The notes: generated from the sequence alone by a model not told the origin. 64,000 nucleotides of DNA from Kocuria rhizophila DC2201 (GCF_000010285.1 NC_010617.1:1178001-1242000); one strand, 5' to 3'. Positions 10,643-20,063 are shown, numbered from the stretch's first letter. Program-made: numbers and translations.

Positions 10643-11482
10643 TCAGCCCCGGTAGGTGTGCTCCTCCGCGGGGAAGGCGCCGGAGCGCACATCCGCGACG
10701 TAGCGGGCCACGGCGTCCTGCGCGGTGCCCGCGAGGTCCGCGTACTGCTTGACGAAGCGCGGCATGGTGCCCGTGCGCAGCCCCAGCATGTCCTGCCACA
10801 CGAGCACCTGGCCCGTGGTCACGCCGCCCGCGCCGATGCCCACGGTGGGGATGTGCAGGGCGGACTCCACCTGCCCGGCGGCGTCCGCGGAGACCATCTC
10901 CAGCACCACGGCGAAGCATCCGGCGTCCTGCGCGGACCGGGCATCGCGCAGCAGCTGCTCCGCCGCCGCACCCCGGCCCTGGATCCGGAAGCCGCCGAGC
11001 GCGTGCTCGGACTGCGGGGTGAAGCCCACGTGGCCCATCACGGGGATGCCCGCGCGCACGACCGCGGCCATGTGCTCGGCCAGGTCCTGGCCGGCCTCGA
11101 TCTTCACGGCGTGGGCGCCGGTGTCCTTCATGATCCGCGCGGCGCTGCGCACCGCCTGCGCCGGGGACTCCTCGTAGCTGCCGAAGGGCAGGTCCACGAC
11201 CACGAGCGCGCGCCGCACTCCGCGCACCACCGCCGCGGCGAACGTGACCATGTCGTCCACCGTGACCGGCAGCGTGGACGCGTGGCCGAGCACCGTGTTG
11301 CCCAGCGAGTCCCCGACCAGCAGCACGTCCACGCCCGCGCGGTCGAAGATCCCGGCGGTGAGCACGTCGTAGCTCGTGAGCATCGAGAACTTCTCCCCGG
11401 TGTCCTTGGCGCGCTGCAGGTGCACGGTCCGCACGCGCTTCACGTCCGGGAGGGAGGGGGCTGCGGGCTGGGTGTCGCTCAT
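10643..11482 (-). CDS. panB: 3-methyl-2-oxobutanoate hydroxymethyltransferase
   Basis: First committed step of pantothenate synthesis: transfers a hydroxymethyl group from 5,10-methylene-THF to alpha-ketoisovalerate, giving ketopantoate. The 279-residue product shows LTSYDVLTAGIFDRAGVDVLLVGDSLGNTVLGH, GSYEESP, KIEAG and GHVGFTPQS, all diagnostic. I chose ATG at 11482; the open frame runs on to 13474 antisense to glnA and glnE, which is artefact. No ribosome site is visible, and TACGCT lies six bases before the ATG, suggesting a leaderless transcript. It is divergent from glnA. Confidence 0.96.
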   Translation of the reverse strand: MSDTQPAAPSLPDVKRVRTVHLQRAKDTGEKFSMLTSYDVLTAGIFDRAGVDVLLVGDSLGNTVLGHASTLPVTVDDMVTFAAAVVRGVRRALVVVDLPFGSYEESPAQAVRSAARIMKDTGAHAVKIEAGQDLAEHMAAVVRAGIPVMGHVGFTPQSEHALGGFRIQGRGAAAEQLLRDARSAQDAGCFAVVLEMVSADAAGQVESALHIPTVGIGAGGVTTGQVLVWQDMLGLRTGTMPRFVKQYADLAGTAQDAVARYVADVRSGAFPAEEHTYRG

Positions 11483-11671
11483 CGTCCCAGCGTACCGGCC
11501 GCCGCACGGCCCTCGCCGCCGGGGACGACGCCGCACGGTCGCCCCGCGCACGCGCCTCCAGCATGACGGCGCGGCCGGATACAGTGGCCTGGTGGTTCCA
11601 CCCGGGCGTCGCGTCCGGGCCGGAGCCGAGTAACGCTGTGCAGCACCCCCGACCCCATCCGAGGTGGACCC

Positions 11672-13015
11672 ATGGACCGTCAGCAGGAATTCGTCCTCCG
11701 CACCATCGAGGACCGGGACGTGCGCTTCGTGCGGCTGTGGTTCACGGACGTGGTGGGGACCCTCAAGTCCATCGCGCTGGCCCCGGCGGAGGTGGAGGCC
11801 GCGTTCGAGGAGGGGCTCGGCTTCGACGGCTCCTCGATCGAGGGCCTGTCCCGCGTGTTCGAGTCGGACATGCTGCTGCAGCCGGACCCCTCGACCTTCC
11901 AGTTGCTGCCGTGGCGCGGTGAGGACGAGCCCACCTCGCGCATGTTCTGCGACCTCAAGACCCCGGACGGTGAGCCCTCTGCGGCGGATCCGCGCGGTGT
12001 GCTCAAGCGCGTGCTCGCCAAGGCCTCGGACATGGGGTTCACGTGCTACACGGCGCCCGAGATCGAGTTCTACCTGCTGCGCTCCCCGGAGCTGGACCCG
12101 GGCACCGGTGAACCCGTGCCGGTGGACTACGAGGGCTACTTCGACCATGTCCCGGGCGGGGTGGTCCAGGACTTCCGGCGCCGCGCGGTGAGCATGCTCG
12201 AGGCCGTGGGGATCTCCGTGGAGTTCTCCCACCACGAGGCCGGGCCGGGGCAGAACGAGATCGACCTGCGCTACGCGGACGCGCTGCAGACCGCGGACAA
12301 CATCATGACGTTCCGCACCGTGATCCGTGAGGTGGCACTGTCCCAGGGCATCTACGCCACGTTCATGCCCAAGCCGTTCTCCCGCCACCCCGGTTCCGGG
12401 ATGCACACCCACTTCTCCCTGTTCGAGGGGGACACCAACGCGTTCTACGAGGCCGGGGCGGAGTTCCGGCTCTCGGACACCGGACGGCACTTCATTGCCG
12501 GGCTGCTGCGCCACGCCCCGGAGTTCACGTCCGTGACCAACCAGTTCGTGAACTCGTACAAGCGGCTGTGGGCCGGGGACGAGGCCCCCTCCTACATGTC
12601 CTGGGGGCACAACAACCGTTCCGCGCTCGTGCGCGTGCCCCTCTACAAGCCGGACAAGGTGCAGTCCTCGCGCATCGAGTACCGCGGCATCGACTCCGCA
12701 ACCAACCCCTACCTGTCCTACGCGGCGCTGCTGGGAGCGGGGCTCAAGGGCATCGAGAACGAGTACGAGCTGCCGCCCGTGGAGATGGACGACGTCTTCT
12801 CCATGAGCAGCGCTGAACGCCGCGCTGTGGGACACAAGCCCCTGCCGTCGAGCCTGCACGACGCCATCGGGCTCACCGAGGAGTCGGAGTTCATGGCGGA
12901 GCTGCTCGGGGAGCAGGTCTTCGAGTACTTCCTGCGGAACAAGCGACGCGACTGGGACCAGTACCGCCAGGAGGTCTCCCCGTACGAGCTGCGCACCAAC
13001 CTGGGCATCCTGTAG
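11672..13015 (+). CDS. glnA: glutamine synthetase type I (GlnA2-like)
   Basis: Makes glutamine from glutamate, ammonia and ATP. The 447-residue length and C-terminus match the actinobacterial GlnA2 group rather than the longer GlnA1. Visible signatures are GFDGSSIEG, EIEFYLL and the ATP signature KPFSRHPGSGMHTHFS (about residues 230-245). The region equivalent to the adenylylation loop reads EYELPPVEMDDVF, so a tyrosine is present but flanking residues differ from the GlnA1 NLYDLPP form; control by GlnE is uncertain. ATG has a GAGGTGG ribosome site. It is seven bases ahead of glnE. Confidence 0.92.
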   Translation: MDRQQEFVLRTIEDRDVRFVRLWFTDVVGTLKSIALAPAEVEAAFEEGLGFDGSSIEGLSRVFESDMLLQPDPSTFQLLPWRGEDEPTSRMFCDLKTPDGEPSAADPRGVLKRVLAKASDMGFTCYTAPEIEFYLLRSPELDPGTGEPVPVDYEGYFDHVPGGVVQDFRRRAVSMLEAVGISVEFSHHEAGPGQNEIDLRYADALQTADNIMTFRTVIREVALSQGIYATFMPKPFSRHPGSGMHTHFSLFEGDTNAFYEAGAEFRLSDTGRHFIAGLLRHAPEFTSVTNQFVNSYKRLWAGDEAPSYMSWGHNNRSALVRVPLYKPDKVQSSRIEYRGIDSATNPYLSYAALLGAGLKGIENEYELPPVEMDDVFSMSSAERRAVGHKPLPSSLHDAIGLTEESEFMAELLGEQVFEYFLRNKRRDWDQYRQEVSPYELRTNLGIL

Positions 13016-13022
13016 GCGCCCG

Positions 13023-16000
13023 GTGAGCGACACGGCGGGCACCGCGCGGGAGCGGGCCGAGAGGATCTCCGCGAAGGACCTGATCGCCATCGGGTTCGCG
13101 GACGTCACCAACGCGCGCCGCTGGCTGGGCTTCGGAGAGCTCGACGCCGTGGACCTCGCCGCGCTGCTCACGGGACTGAGCCACGCGGCGTCGCCGGACG
13201 TCGCGCTGCAGCTGATCGTGCGGCTCATCGAGCAGCACCCGCAGATCGCGGAGCGCATCAACGGCGATCCCGCGGATGCCGAGACCATGTACCGGCTGCT
13301 CGGTGCCTCGGAGGCCCTCGGGGAGTTCCTGCTGCGGGCACCGGAGAACCTCGACCTGCTGGACATCCGCCCGCAGGACCGCCCGGGCGCGGAGCAGCCC
13401 GAGGCCTTGCGGCGCGCGCTGCTGGAGTCCGTGGGGGCGGACCCCGAGGCCGACACCCCCGTGGCACGGCTCACGGGCGCGGAGGCTCAGAAGGCCCTGC
13501 GCACCGCCTACCGGCGCGGGCTCACGCGTGTGGCCGTGCGCGACGTCGGCGCCCTGGACCCCGTGGAGCACATGCCTGCGGTGGGCCGCCAGCTCGCCGA
13601 CCTCGCGGGAGCGGCACTCGAGGCGGCGCTCGCCGTCGCCCGGGCCCAGGCGCACGAGCGCTGGGACGAGGCGCTGGTGGAGCAGGTGCGCCTTGCCGTG
13701 ATCGGCATGGGCAAGTGCGGCGCGCGCGAGCTGAACTACATCTCGGACGTGGACGTCGTGTACGTCGTGGAGACCCGCCCGGCGGAGTCCGGGGAGGTCC
13801 CGGACGTGAGCACGGCCACCGAGATCGCCACGGAGCTGGCCCACGTGCTCGCCCACACCGTGATGGCCACGGGCCCCGAACCGGCCCTGTGGGAGGTGGA
13901 CGCGAACCTGCGCCCCGAGGGCAAGGATGGGCCCCTGGTGCGCACCCTGGACTCGCACGTGCGCTACTACAAGCGCTGGGCGAAGTCCTGGGAGTTCCAG
14001 GCGCTGCTCAAGGCCCGCTGCGTGGCGGGGGACCGCGAGCTGGGGGAGCGCTACGAGGACGCCATCGCCCCGTTCATCTGGTCCTCCGCCGAGCGCGAGG
14101 GGTTCGTGGAGTCGGTCCAGGCCATGCGCCGTCGTGTCACCGAGAACATCCCGGAGGCGGACCGGGACCGTCAGATCAAGCTCGGCCCGGGCGGGCTGCG
14201 GGACGTCGAGTTCACCGTGCAGCTGCTGCAGCTGGTCCACGGGCGCGGGGACGAGACCGTGCGGACCCGCGCCACCACGGATTCACTCACCGCGCTGTCC
14301 TCGGGCGGCTACATCGGCCGCAAGGACGCCGAGGAGTTCGGACGCAACTACCGGTGGCTGCGGCTGCTGGAGCACCGGATCCAGCTGTTCCGGCTGCGCC
14401 GCACGCACCTGATGCCGCGCGACGAACGCGAGCTGGCGGTGATCGCCCGCTCGGTGGACGGCGCCCGGGAGGGCTCCCACCCCACCGCCGCACGGCTCGT
14501 GGAGCAGTGGAGCGCGCTCAAGCGCAGCGTGCGCTCGATGCACGAACGGATCTTCTACCGGCCCATGCTCGCCGCCCTGGCCAACGCCCCGGCGGACACC
14601 ACCCTCACCACGGACTCGGCACGGGACCGCCTGGCGGCCCTCGGCTACCAGGACACCAGGGCGGCAATGCGCCACATCGAAGCGCTCTCCCGCGGCGTCA
14701 GCCGCCGTGCGGAGATCCTGCGCACGCTGCTCCCCGTGCTGCTGGACTGGCTCGCGGAGGGTGTGGACCCGGACGCCGGGCTGCTCAACCTGCGGCGCGT
14801 GTGCGAGTCCCTGGGCACCACACCGTGGTTCCTGCGGCTGCTGCGGGACTCCAACGCGGCGGCCGAGCGGCTGTGCCACATTCTCTCCAGCTCCCGCTAC
14901 GTCTCGGACCTGCTGGAGGTCTCGCCCGAGGCCACCGCGTGGCTGGGGGACGACTCGACCCTGGCCACGCGCAGCCTCGAGGACCTCGGGACGGAGATGC
15001 GCTCCCAGCTCTCCCGGCACCGGGAGCCCGCGGACGCGATCCGCGCCGTCCGCCAGATCCGACGCCGCGAGCAGCTGCGCATCGCGCTCGCAGACACGAG
15101 CGGCGTCGCCGACGTCGAGGCCACCGTCCGGGGCCTGTCGGACGTGGACCAGGCCACCGTGATGGCCGCGCTGCACCTGGCCCAGAAGGAGTGGGAGACC
15201 GAGAACGGCGAGCCGGCGCCGGCGCACGTGCTGGTGATCGCCATGGGCAGGCAGGGCGGTCGGGAGATCGGCTTCGGCTCGGACGCGGACGTCATGTACG
15301 CCTACGAACCCGCGGAGGGCGCGGAGCCGGGGGCCGCCCAGGCTGCCGCCGAGAGCGTGCTGGCCCGGATGGTCAAGCTGCTCAAGCAGCCGTGCACCCC
15401 GCCGATCGTGGCCGAGCGCGTGCTGGAGATCGACAACGACCTGCGGCCCGAGGGCCGCTCGGGTGCGAAGGTGCGCTCCGTGGCGTCCTACGCGGAGTAC
15501 TACGAGCGCTGGGCGGAGACGTGGGAGGCCCAGGCCCTGACCCGGGCCCGCTACATGGCTGGCTCGGAGGAGGTCGCCCACGCGTTCTTCCGCGTGGCGG
15601 ACCGCCACCGGTACCCGGCCGAGTTCACGGACCGTCAGCTCGTGGACATCCGCCGCATGAAGGCGCGCGTGGAGAACGAACGCATGCCGCGCGGGGCGGA
15701 TCCGCTGCGGCAGGTCAAGCTGGGGCGTGGCGGTCTCTCGGACGTCGAGTGGCTCGTGCAGCTGCTGCAGCTGCAGCATGCCCATGAGGTTCCCGAGCTG
15801 CGCACCACGTCCACGCTGCCGGCGCTGCACGCGGCGGTGGCCGCGGAGCTCGTGGGGCCTGAAGACGCCTCCGTCCTGGAGCACGCGTGGAAGCTCGCCA
15901 CCGACATCCGCAACGGCAACGTGCTGCGCTCCGGGCGCGCCTCCGACTCTGTGCCGTCCCGGCGGGCGGATCTCGAGGCCGTCGCACGGTGGATCGGGTA

Positions 16001-16094
16001 CGAACCCGGTTCCGCGACCCAGCTCGAAGAGGACTACCTGCGGATCACGCGGCAGTCGCGCTCAGTCTTTGAGCGGCTGTTCTACGGCCGCTGA
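13023..16094 (+). CDS. glnE: bifunctional glutamine synthetase adenylyltransferase/deadenylylase
   Basis: Adds or removes AMP on a tyrosine of glutamine synthetase to tune nitrogen assimilation. The 1023-residue protein has two nucleotidyltransferase domains. The first motif, VIGMGKCGARELNYISDVDV, is near residue 226; the second, VIAMGRQGGREIGFGSDADV, is near residue 739. By family knowledge the N-terminal domain removes and the C-terminal domain attaches AMP. GTG start is seven bases after the glnA stop, with no clear ribosome site of its own, so translational coupling is likely. Confidence 0.96.
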   Translation: MSDTAGTARERAERISAKDLIAIGFADVTNARRWLGFGELDAVDLAALLTGLSHAASPDVALQLIVRLIEQHPQIAERINGDPADAETMYRLLGASEALGEFLLRAPENLDLLDIRPQDRPGAEQPEALRRALLESVGADPEADTPVARLTGAEAQKALRTAYRRGLTRVAVRDVGALDPVEHMPAVGRQLADLAGAALEAALAVARAQAHERWDEALVEQVRLAVIGMGKCGARELNYISDVDVVYVVETRPAESGEVPDVSTATEIATELAHVLAHTVMATGPEPALWEVDANLRPEGKDGPLVRTLDSHVRYYKRWAKSWEFQALLKARCVAGDRELGERYEDAIAPFIWSSAEREGFVESVQAMRRRVTENIPEADRDRQIKLGPGGLRDVEFTVQLLQLVHGRGDETVRTRATTDSLTALSSGGYIGRKDAEEFGRNYRWLRLLEHRIQLFRLRRTHLMPRDERELAVIARSVDGAREGSHPTAARLVEQWSALKRSVRSMHERIFYRPMLAALANAPADTTLTTDSARDRLAALGYQDTRAAMRHIEALSRGVSRRAEILRTLLPVLLDWLAEGVDPDAGLLNLRRVCESLGTTPWFLRLLRDSNAAAERLCHILSSSRYVSDLLEVSPEATAWLGDDSTLATRSLEDLGTEMRSQLSRHREPADAIRAVRQIRRREQLRIALADTSGVADVEATVRGLSDVDQATVMAALHLAQKEWETENGEPAPAHVLVIAMGRQGGREIGFGSDADVMYAYEPAEGAEPGAAQAAAESVLARMVKLLKQPCTPPIVAERVLEIDNDLRPEGRSGAKVRSVASYAEYYERWAETWEAQALTRARYMAGSEEVAHAFFRVADRHRYPAEFTDRQLVDIRRMKARVENERMPRGADPLRQVKLGRGGLSDVEWLVQLLQLQHAHEVPELRTTSTLPALHAAVAAELVGPEDASVLEHAWKLATDIRNGNVLRSGRASDSVPSRRADLEAVARWIGYEPGSATQLEEDYLRITRQSRSVFERLFYGR

Positions 16095-16203
16095 GCCGCC
16101 CCCACGGGGCGCACGGGTGCGACGGCGCCGTCGCGCCTCCCGTCCGCGTGGGCTTCGTTCGCCGCTCGGTCACCATGGACGGGCAGTTCGGTGGTGCACC
16201 GCC

Positions 16204-16233
16204 GGCCGCGGAAGCCCCCCCCCCCCCGCGGCC
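16204..16233. terminator. hairpin with a 13-C homopolymer in its loop
   Basis: GGCCGCGG (16204-16211) pairs with CCGCGGCC (16226-16233). The loop and inner arm contain an uninterrupted run of 13 C (16215-16227). It lies between the convergent glnE stop (16094) and the DUF2231 gene stop (16234), so it probably ends both transcripts. It abuts the DUF2231 stop directly. The tract length may vary between isolates or be an assembly estimate. Confidence 0.65.
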
Positions 16234-16830
16234 TCAGTGCTCGCGCCCGTTGGTGCCGTCGTCGTAGGCGGCGTCGCGCGAACCCACCTGACGGGACACC
16301 GACAGGTGTCCGCCGAGGTACCCGCCGAGACCGGCCGCGGACATGCCGCCCAGTGCCAGCACGCGGCCCAGACCGTGGCGGCCCGCACGGCGGGCGAACC
16401 ACGAACCAGCCTGCAGTGCGGCGGCCGCACCGTTCGCCCCCGCGTGCACCACGGTCACGCGCTTGTCGCGCTGCTGCAGCCCCGAGTACTCGGCCCAGCC
16501 GGTGAGAGCGGAGGGCACGGCCGAGAGCACACCGACGCCCGTGAGCAAACGCGCGGCCCGGCGGCCGTCACTGCCGCCCAGGGTGTCCAGCACGAGGGCG
16601 CTCATCCAGGTACCCATGGGGACCTCGATGATCAGGGGGTGCAGGGCGTGCCCCAGCCGCTTGCCGCGCAGCAGATCGCGAATGCTCTCGTTGCCGGTGA
16701 TCACGGAGGAGAGCGCGTTGGCCGCGGTGACCGCGGGATCCAGGGCACCCGCATTCTCGAGCGCCCGCATAGGCGGGGTCAGCAAACTCTCGGGGGTGGT
16801 GGAGGTGTGGACGTGCTGGGACGTGGTCAT
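16234..16830 (-). CDS. DUF2231 family membrane protein
   Basis: A 198-residue inner-membrane protein with about four transmembrane segments in its second half and a hydrophilic N-terminal 75 residues. The DUF2231 signature is LGHALHPLIIEVPMGTW (about residues 60-76), followed by SALTGWAEYSG and a glycine-rich GLGGYLGGHL segment. Histidines in the signature resemble haem or metal ligands seen in relatives that accompany Rieske proteins, but no redox partner is encoded nearby. ATG at 16830 has GAGAGG upstream. Function unknown. Confidence 0.8.
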   Translation of the reverse strand: MTTSQHVHTSTTPESLLTPPMRALENAGALDPAVTAANALSSVITGNESIRDLLRGKRLGHALHPLIIEVPMGTWMSALVLDTLGGSDGRRAARLLTGVGVLSAVPSALTGWAEYSGLQQRDKRVTVVHAGANGAAAALQAGSWFARRAGRHGLGRVLALGGMSAAGLGGYLGGHLSVSRQVGSRDAAYDDGTNGREH

Positions 16831-16981
16831 GGTGGGTGCCTCTCGTCGCTGACAGTGTGAGGTCATTTTCGCACCGTCGCGGCTCGGCGAACACCCCTGC
16901 AGATGCGGTGCGGATCCTTCATCACTTGTCGTGGCTCCCGCCCCGGCGTCATCCAGCCATGGCCACGGCGCGGGAGCCGTG

Positions 16982-17015
16982 GGAGAACGGTCCCGCACGG
17001 ACGAGGCCGTTCTCC
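16982..17015 (-). terminator. hairpin downstream of tRNA-Arg
   Basis: GGAGAACGG (16982-16990) pairs with CCGTTCTCC (17007-17015) in a perfect 9-bp stem, 24 bases past the tRNA 3' end on the minus strand. Confidence 0.55.
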
Positions 17016-17038
17016 AGGCCAGCTCGCCGAGCACGTGG

Positions 17039-17114
17039 TGGTGCCCCAGGAGGGAGTCGAACCCCCGACCAAGAGATTAGAAGGCTCCTGCTCTATCCAC
17101 TGAGCTACTGGGGC
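17039..17114 (-). tRNA. tRNA-Arg (anticodon TCT), CCA encoded
   Basis: Cloverleaf reads on the minus strand with acceptor GCCCCAG/CTGGGGC, D arm GCTC/GAGC, anticodon loop CTTCTAA (anticodon TCT, reading AGA/AGG) and T arm GGGGGTTCGACTCCC. Discriminator A is at 17042 and CCA is encoded at 17039-17041. The base pair closing the anticodon loop appears to be a C-T mismatch. A -10-like TAAACT (17135-17140, minus strand) lies about 20 bases upstream. Confidence 0.93.
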
Positions 17115-17346
17115 GTGGCGCGCAGCAATCACCCAGTTTAGCAACGCGTCGACTGCCCGCCGCGCGTGCCCGTGCGGAGCGTCCTGCACAGCCCCGACGA
17201 CGCCGCCGCCCGGCCGGGCGGTCTCCCCAGATCCGGTGCGCGGCGCTCGCGGCGGCCCCGGTGCGCCGGACAGTGGGAGCACCCCGTACCGGGGTTCACC
17301 GACCGCACCGGGACGCCCCGGGAGGTCACGAGACGAGGAGCACCTC

Positions 17347-18051
17347 ATGAGCGAGCACGTCACCCTGCGCGGATTCGTGGGCAAGGACCCGGAGTCACGG
17401 CTGTTCGAGGACGGCACCATGGTGGCCAGGTTCCGCCTGGCCACCACCACCCGGCGCTTCGACGCCGCCAGCAACACGTGGCAGGACGGGTCCACCAACT
17501 GGTACACGGTGCGCTGCTTCCGCACCCTGGCGATGCACGTGATGGCCAGCGTGCGCTGCGGGCACCCCGTGGTGGTCACCGGCAAGCTGGGCATCAACGA
17601 GTGGCAGTCGGAGACCGGACCCCGCACGGTGGTCCAGGTGGACGCCGCCGCCGTGGGCCACGACCTCAGCTTCGGCACGGCCAACTTCTCCCGTTCGGGT
17701 GGGCGGGCCCAGCGCTCCGGCAACGCCGAGGGCGCACAGGCCCGGGAGGACACCGGTGACGGTTCCGCGGACGGCGCGAGCGGCGTCGTCCGGGGCGAGG
17801 ACGAGGCGGGAACCGGAGCCCGGTACCGGGACGCGCAGTCCCTGGGCCTGGGCGAGGACGGGTACGTGGACGTGACCTCTGGCGCGGTGATCGCCGTGGA
17901 CGCGGACGACCACACGTTCGACGGTCTGGGAGCCCACGGCGATGGCACTGACGAGACCGGTGGGACCCGGGACGCCGGTGGGGACGACGAGGACACCGCG
18001 GGGGAGAGCTCCACGTCCGAGGACAGGGAGCCGGCAGCGGCCGCCTCGTGA
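17347..18051 (+). CDS. ssb: single-stranded DNA-binding protein paralogue
   Basis: A 234-residue protein with an N-terminal OB-fold domain (about residues 1-115: VTLRGFVGKDPESRLFEDGTMVARFRLAT, NWYTVRCFRTLAMHVMASVRCGHPVVVTGKL). It is followed by a long acidic, low-complexity tail. Canonical SSB ends in an acidic tip such as DDDIPF that recruits repair proteins; this one ends in PAAAAS and lacks it. It is therefore likely the second SSB of actinobacteria, tied to transformation or chromosome segregation rather than replication. ATG has an AGGAG ribosome site. It stands alone between tRNA-Arg and ettA. Confidence 0.88.
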   Translation: MSEHVTLRGFVGKDPESRLFEDGTMVARFRLATTTRRFDAASNTWQDGSTNWYTVRCFRTLAMHVMASVRCGHPVVVTGKLGINEWQSETGPRTVVQVDAAAVGHDLSFGTANFSRSGGRAQRSGNAEGAQAREDTGDGSADGASGVVRGEDEAGTGARYRDAQSLGLGEDGYVDVTSGAVIAVDADDHTFDGLGAHGDGTDETGGTRDAGGDDEDTAGESSTSEDREPAAAAS

Positions 18052-18273
18052 GTGGCCCGCGGCCGAGCGCCCAGACGCGTTCCGGGTGGGCGGGGGCTTT
18101 AGCGGGTGCACCGTTCGCGGGGCGCGTGCGAGCCTGCGGGGCCGCCGCACACACGGGGGTGTTCCGGGTCCGGCCGGAATGCCTCCCCGCCCACGGTGGC
18201 ACCGGCCACACCACCGCGGTGCCCACCGGGATCGTGGCTCGCGGGGGCACGGCGGCGCGGTAGCCTGGAGGGC

Positions 18274-19956
18274 ATGGCGGAATTTATCTACACCATGAAC
18301 AAGGCCCGCAAGAAAGTGGGCGACAAGGTCATCCTGGACGACGTCACCATGTCGTTCTTCCCGGGCGCCAAGATCGGCGTCGTGGGCCCGAACGGCGCGG
18401 GCAAGTCGACCATCCTGAAGATCATGGCGGGGCTGGACCAGCCCTCCAACGGTGAGGCCCGGCTGAGCCCCGGCTACTCCGTGGGCATCCTGCTGCAGGA
18501 ACCCCCGTTGAACGAGGACAAGACGGTCCTCGGCAACGTGGAGGAGGGCGTGGGCGAGATCAAGGCCAAGCTCGACCGCTTCAACGAGATCTCCGCGGAG
18601 ATGGCCGAGCCGGACGCCGACTTCGACGCCCTCATGGAGGAGATGGGCAAGCTGCAGGAGGAGATCGACTCCGCCAACGCGTGGGATCTCGACTCCCAGC
18701 TCGAGCAGGCGATGGACGCCCTGCGCTGCCCCCCGCCGGACGCGGACGTGAAGGTCCTCTCCGGTGGTGAGCGCCGCCGCGTGGCACTGTGCAAGCTGCT
18801 GCTGGAGAAGCCAGACCTGCTGCTGCTGGACGAGCCCACCAACCACCTGGACGCCGAGTCCGTGCTGTGGCTCGAGCAGCACCTCGCGAGCTACCCCGGT
18901 GCGGTGCTGGCCGTGACCCACGACCGGTACTTCCTGGACCACGTGGCGGAGTGGATCTGTGAGGTGGACCGCGGTCGCCTCTACCCGTACGAGGGCAACT
19001 ACTCCACCTACCTGGACACCAAGGCCAAGCGCATGGAGATCCAGGGCAAGAAGGACGCCAAGCAGGCCAAGCGTCTCAAGGACGAACTCGAATGGGTCCG
19101 TTCCAACGCCAAGGGCCGCCAGACCAAGTCCAAGTCCCGTCTGGCGCGTTACGAGGAGATGGCGGCCGAGGCCGAAAAGACCCGGAAGCTGGACTTCGAG
19201 GAGATCCAGATCCCACCGGGGCCCCGCCTGGGCAACCAGGTCATCGAGGCCAGCGACCTCAAGAAGGGCTTCGGGGACCGCTCCCTGATCGACGGGCTCT
19301 CGTTCTCGCTGCCGCGCAACGGCATCGTGGGCGTGATCGGTCCCAACGGCGTGGGCAAGTCCACCCTGTTCAAGACCATCGTGGGTCTCGAACCGCTCGA
19401 CGGCGGCGAGCTGAAGATCGGCGATTCCGTGCAGATCTCCTACGTGGACCAGAACCGCGAGAACCTGGACCCGGAGAAGACCCTGTGGGAGGTCGTCTCG
19501 GACGGGCTGGACTACATCAACGTGGGCAAGGTGGAGATGCCGTCCCGCGCCTACGTCTCCGCGTTCGGCTTCAAGGGCCCGGACCAGCAGAAGAAGGCCG
19601 GCGTGCTCTCCGGTGGTGAGCGCAACCGCCTGAACCTGGCGCTGACGCTGAAGCAGGGCGGCAACCTGCTGCTGCTGGACGAGCCCACCAACGACCTCGA
19701 CGTGGAGACCCTCGGCTCGCTCGAGAACGCGCTGCTCGAGTTCCCGGGCTGCGCCGTGGTGGTCTCCCACGACCGGTGGTTCCTGGACCGCGTGGCCACC
19801 CACATCCTCGCGTGGGAGGGCACCGAGGAGAACCCGGACACCTGGTACTGGTTCGAGGGCAACTTCGACGCGTACGAGGAGAACAAGGTGGAGCGACTCG
19901 GCGCCGACGCCGCTCGGCCCAAGCGCCTCACGCACCGTCGTCTCACGCGCGACTGA
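18274..19956 (+). CDS. ettA: energy-dependent translational throttle protein EttA (ABC-F ATPase)
   Basis: A 560-residue ABC-F protein with two nucleotide-binding domains and no membrane part; EttA gates entry of ribosomes into elongation according to ADP/ATP level. Domain 1 has GPNGAGKST, LSGGERRRVALC and LLLLDEPTNHLD. The arm and linker follow (about residues 240-330). Domain 2 has GPNGVGKST, LSGGERNRLN and LLLLDEPTNDLD. ATG at 18274 has GGAGG only two bases away, and TAGCCT lies seven bases upstream, so the transcript may be leaderless. A hairpin terminator follows at 20022-20063. Confidence 0.95.
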   Translation: MAEFIYTMNKARKKVGDKVILDDVTMSFFPGAKIGVVGPNGAGKSTILKIMAGLDQPSNGEARLSPGYSVGILLQEPPLNEDKTVLGNVEEGVGEIKAKLDRFNEISAEMAEPDADFDALMEEMGKLQEEIDSANAWDLDSQLEQAMDALRCPPPDADVKVLSGGERRRVALCKLLLEKPDLLLLDEPTNHLDAESVLWLEQHLASYPGAVLAVTHDRYFLDHVAEWICEVDRGRLYPYEGNYSTYLDTKAKRMEIQGKKDAKQAKRLKDELEWVRSNAKGRQTKSKSRLARYEEMAAEAEKTRKLDFEEIQIPPGPRLGNQVIEASDLKKGFGDRSLIDGLSFSLPRNGIVGVIGPNGVGKSTLFKTIVGLEPLDGGELKIGDSVQISYVDQNRENLDPEKTLWEVVSDGLDYINVGKVEMPSRAYVSAFGFKGPDQQKKAGVLSGGERNRLNLALTLKQGGNLLLLDEPTNDLDVETLGSLENALLEFPGCAVVVSHDRWFLDRVATHILAWEGTEENPDTWYWFEGNFDAYEENKVERLGADAARPKRLTHRRLTRD

Positions 19957-20021
19957 CGGCTCTGCCCGGTCCGCCGCACGACGACGCCCCGGTCACCGCC
20001 CGCACCAGGGCAGGTTCCAGC

Positions 20022-20063
20022 GATCCCCGCGGCACCCTTGAATGTCAAGGAGCTGCGGGGATC
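20022..20063 (+). terminator. hairpin terminator of ettA
   Basis: GATCCCCGC (20022-20030) pairs with GCGGGGATC (20055-20063), and an inner CCTTGA/TCAAGG stem closes on an ATG triloop. It lies 66 bases past the ettA stop. Confidence 0.7.

Noticed and set aside
10643-13474. 943-residue minus-strand frame including panB
   Set aside because: Only the last 279 residues are PanB. The rest is antisense to glnA and glnE.
17039-17114. Suppressor-type tRNA with anticodon CTA
   Set aside because: Shifting the loop by one base gives CTA, but the universal T33 and purine 37 positions fit only the CTTCTAA loop, anticodon TCT (Arg).
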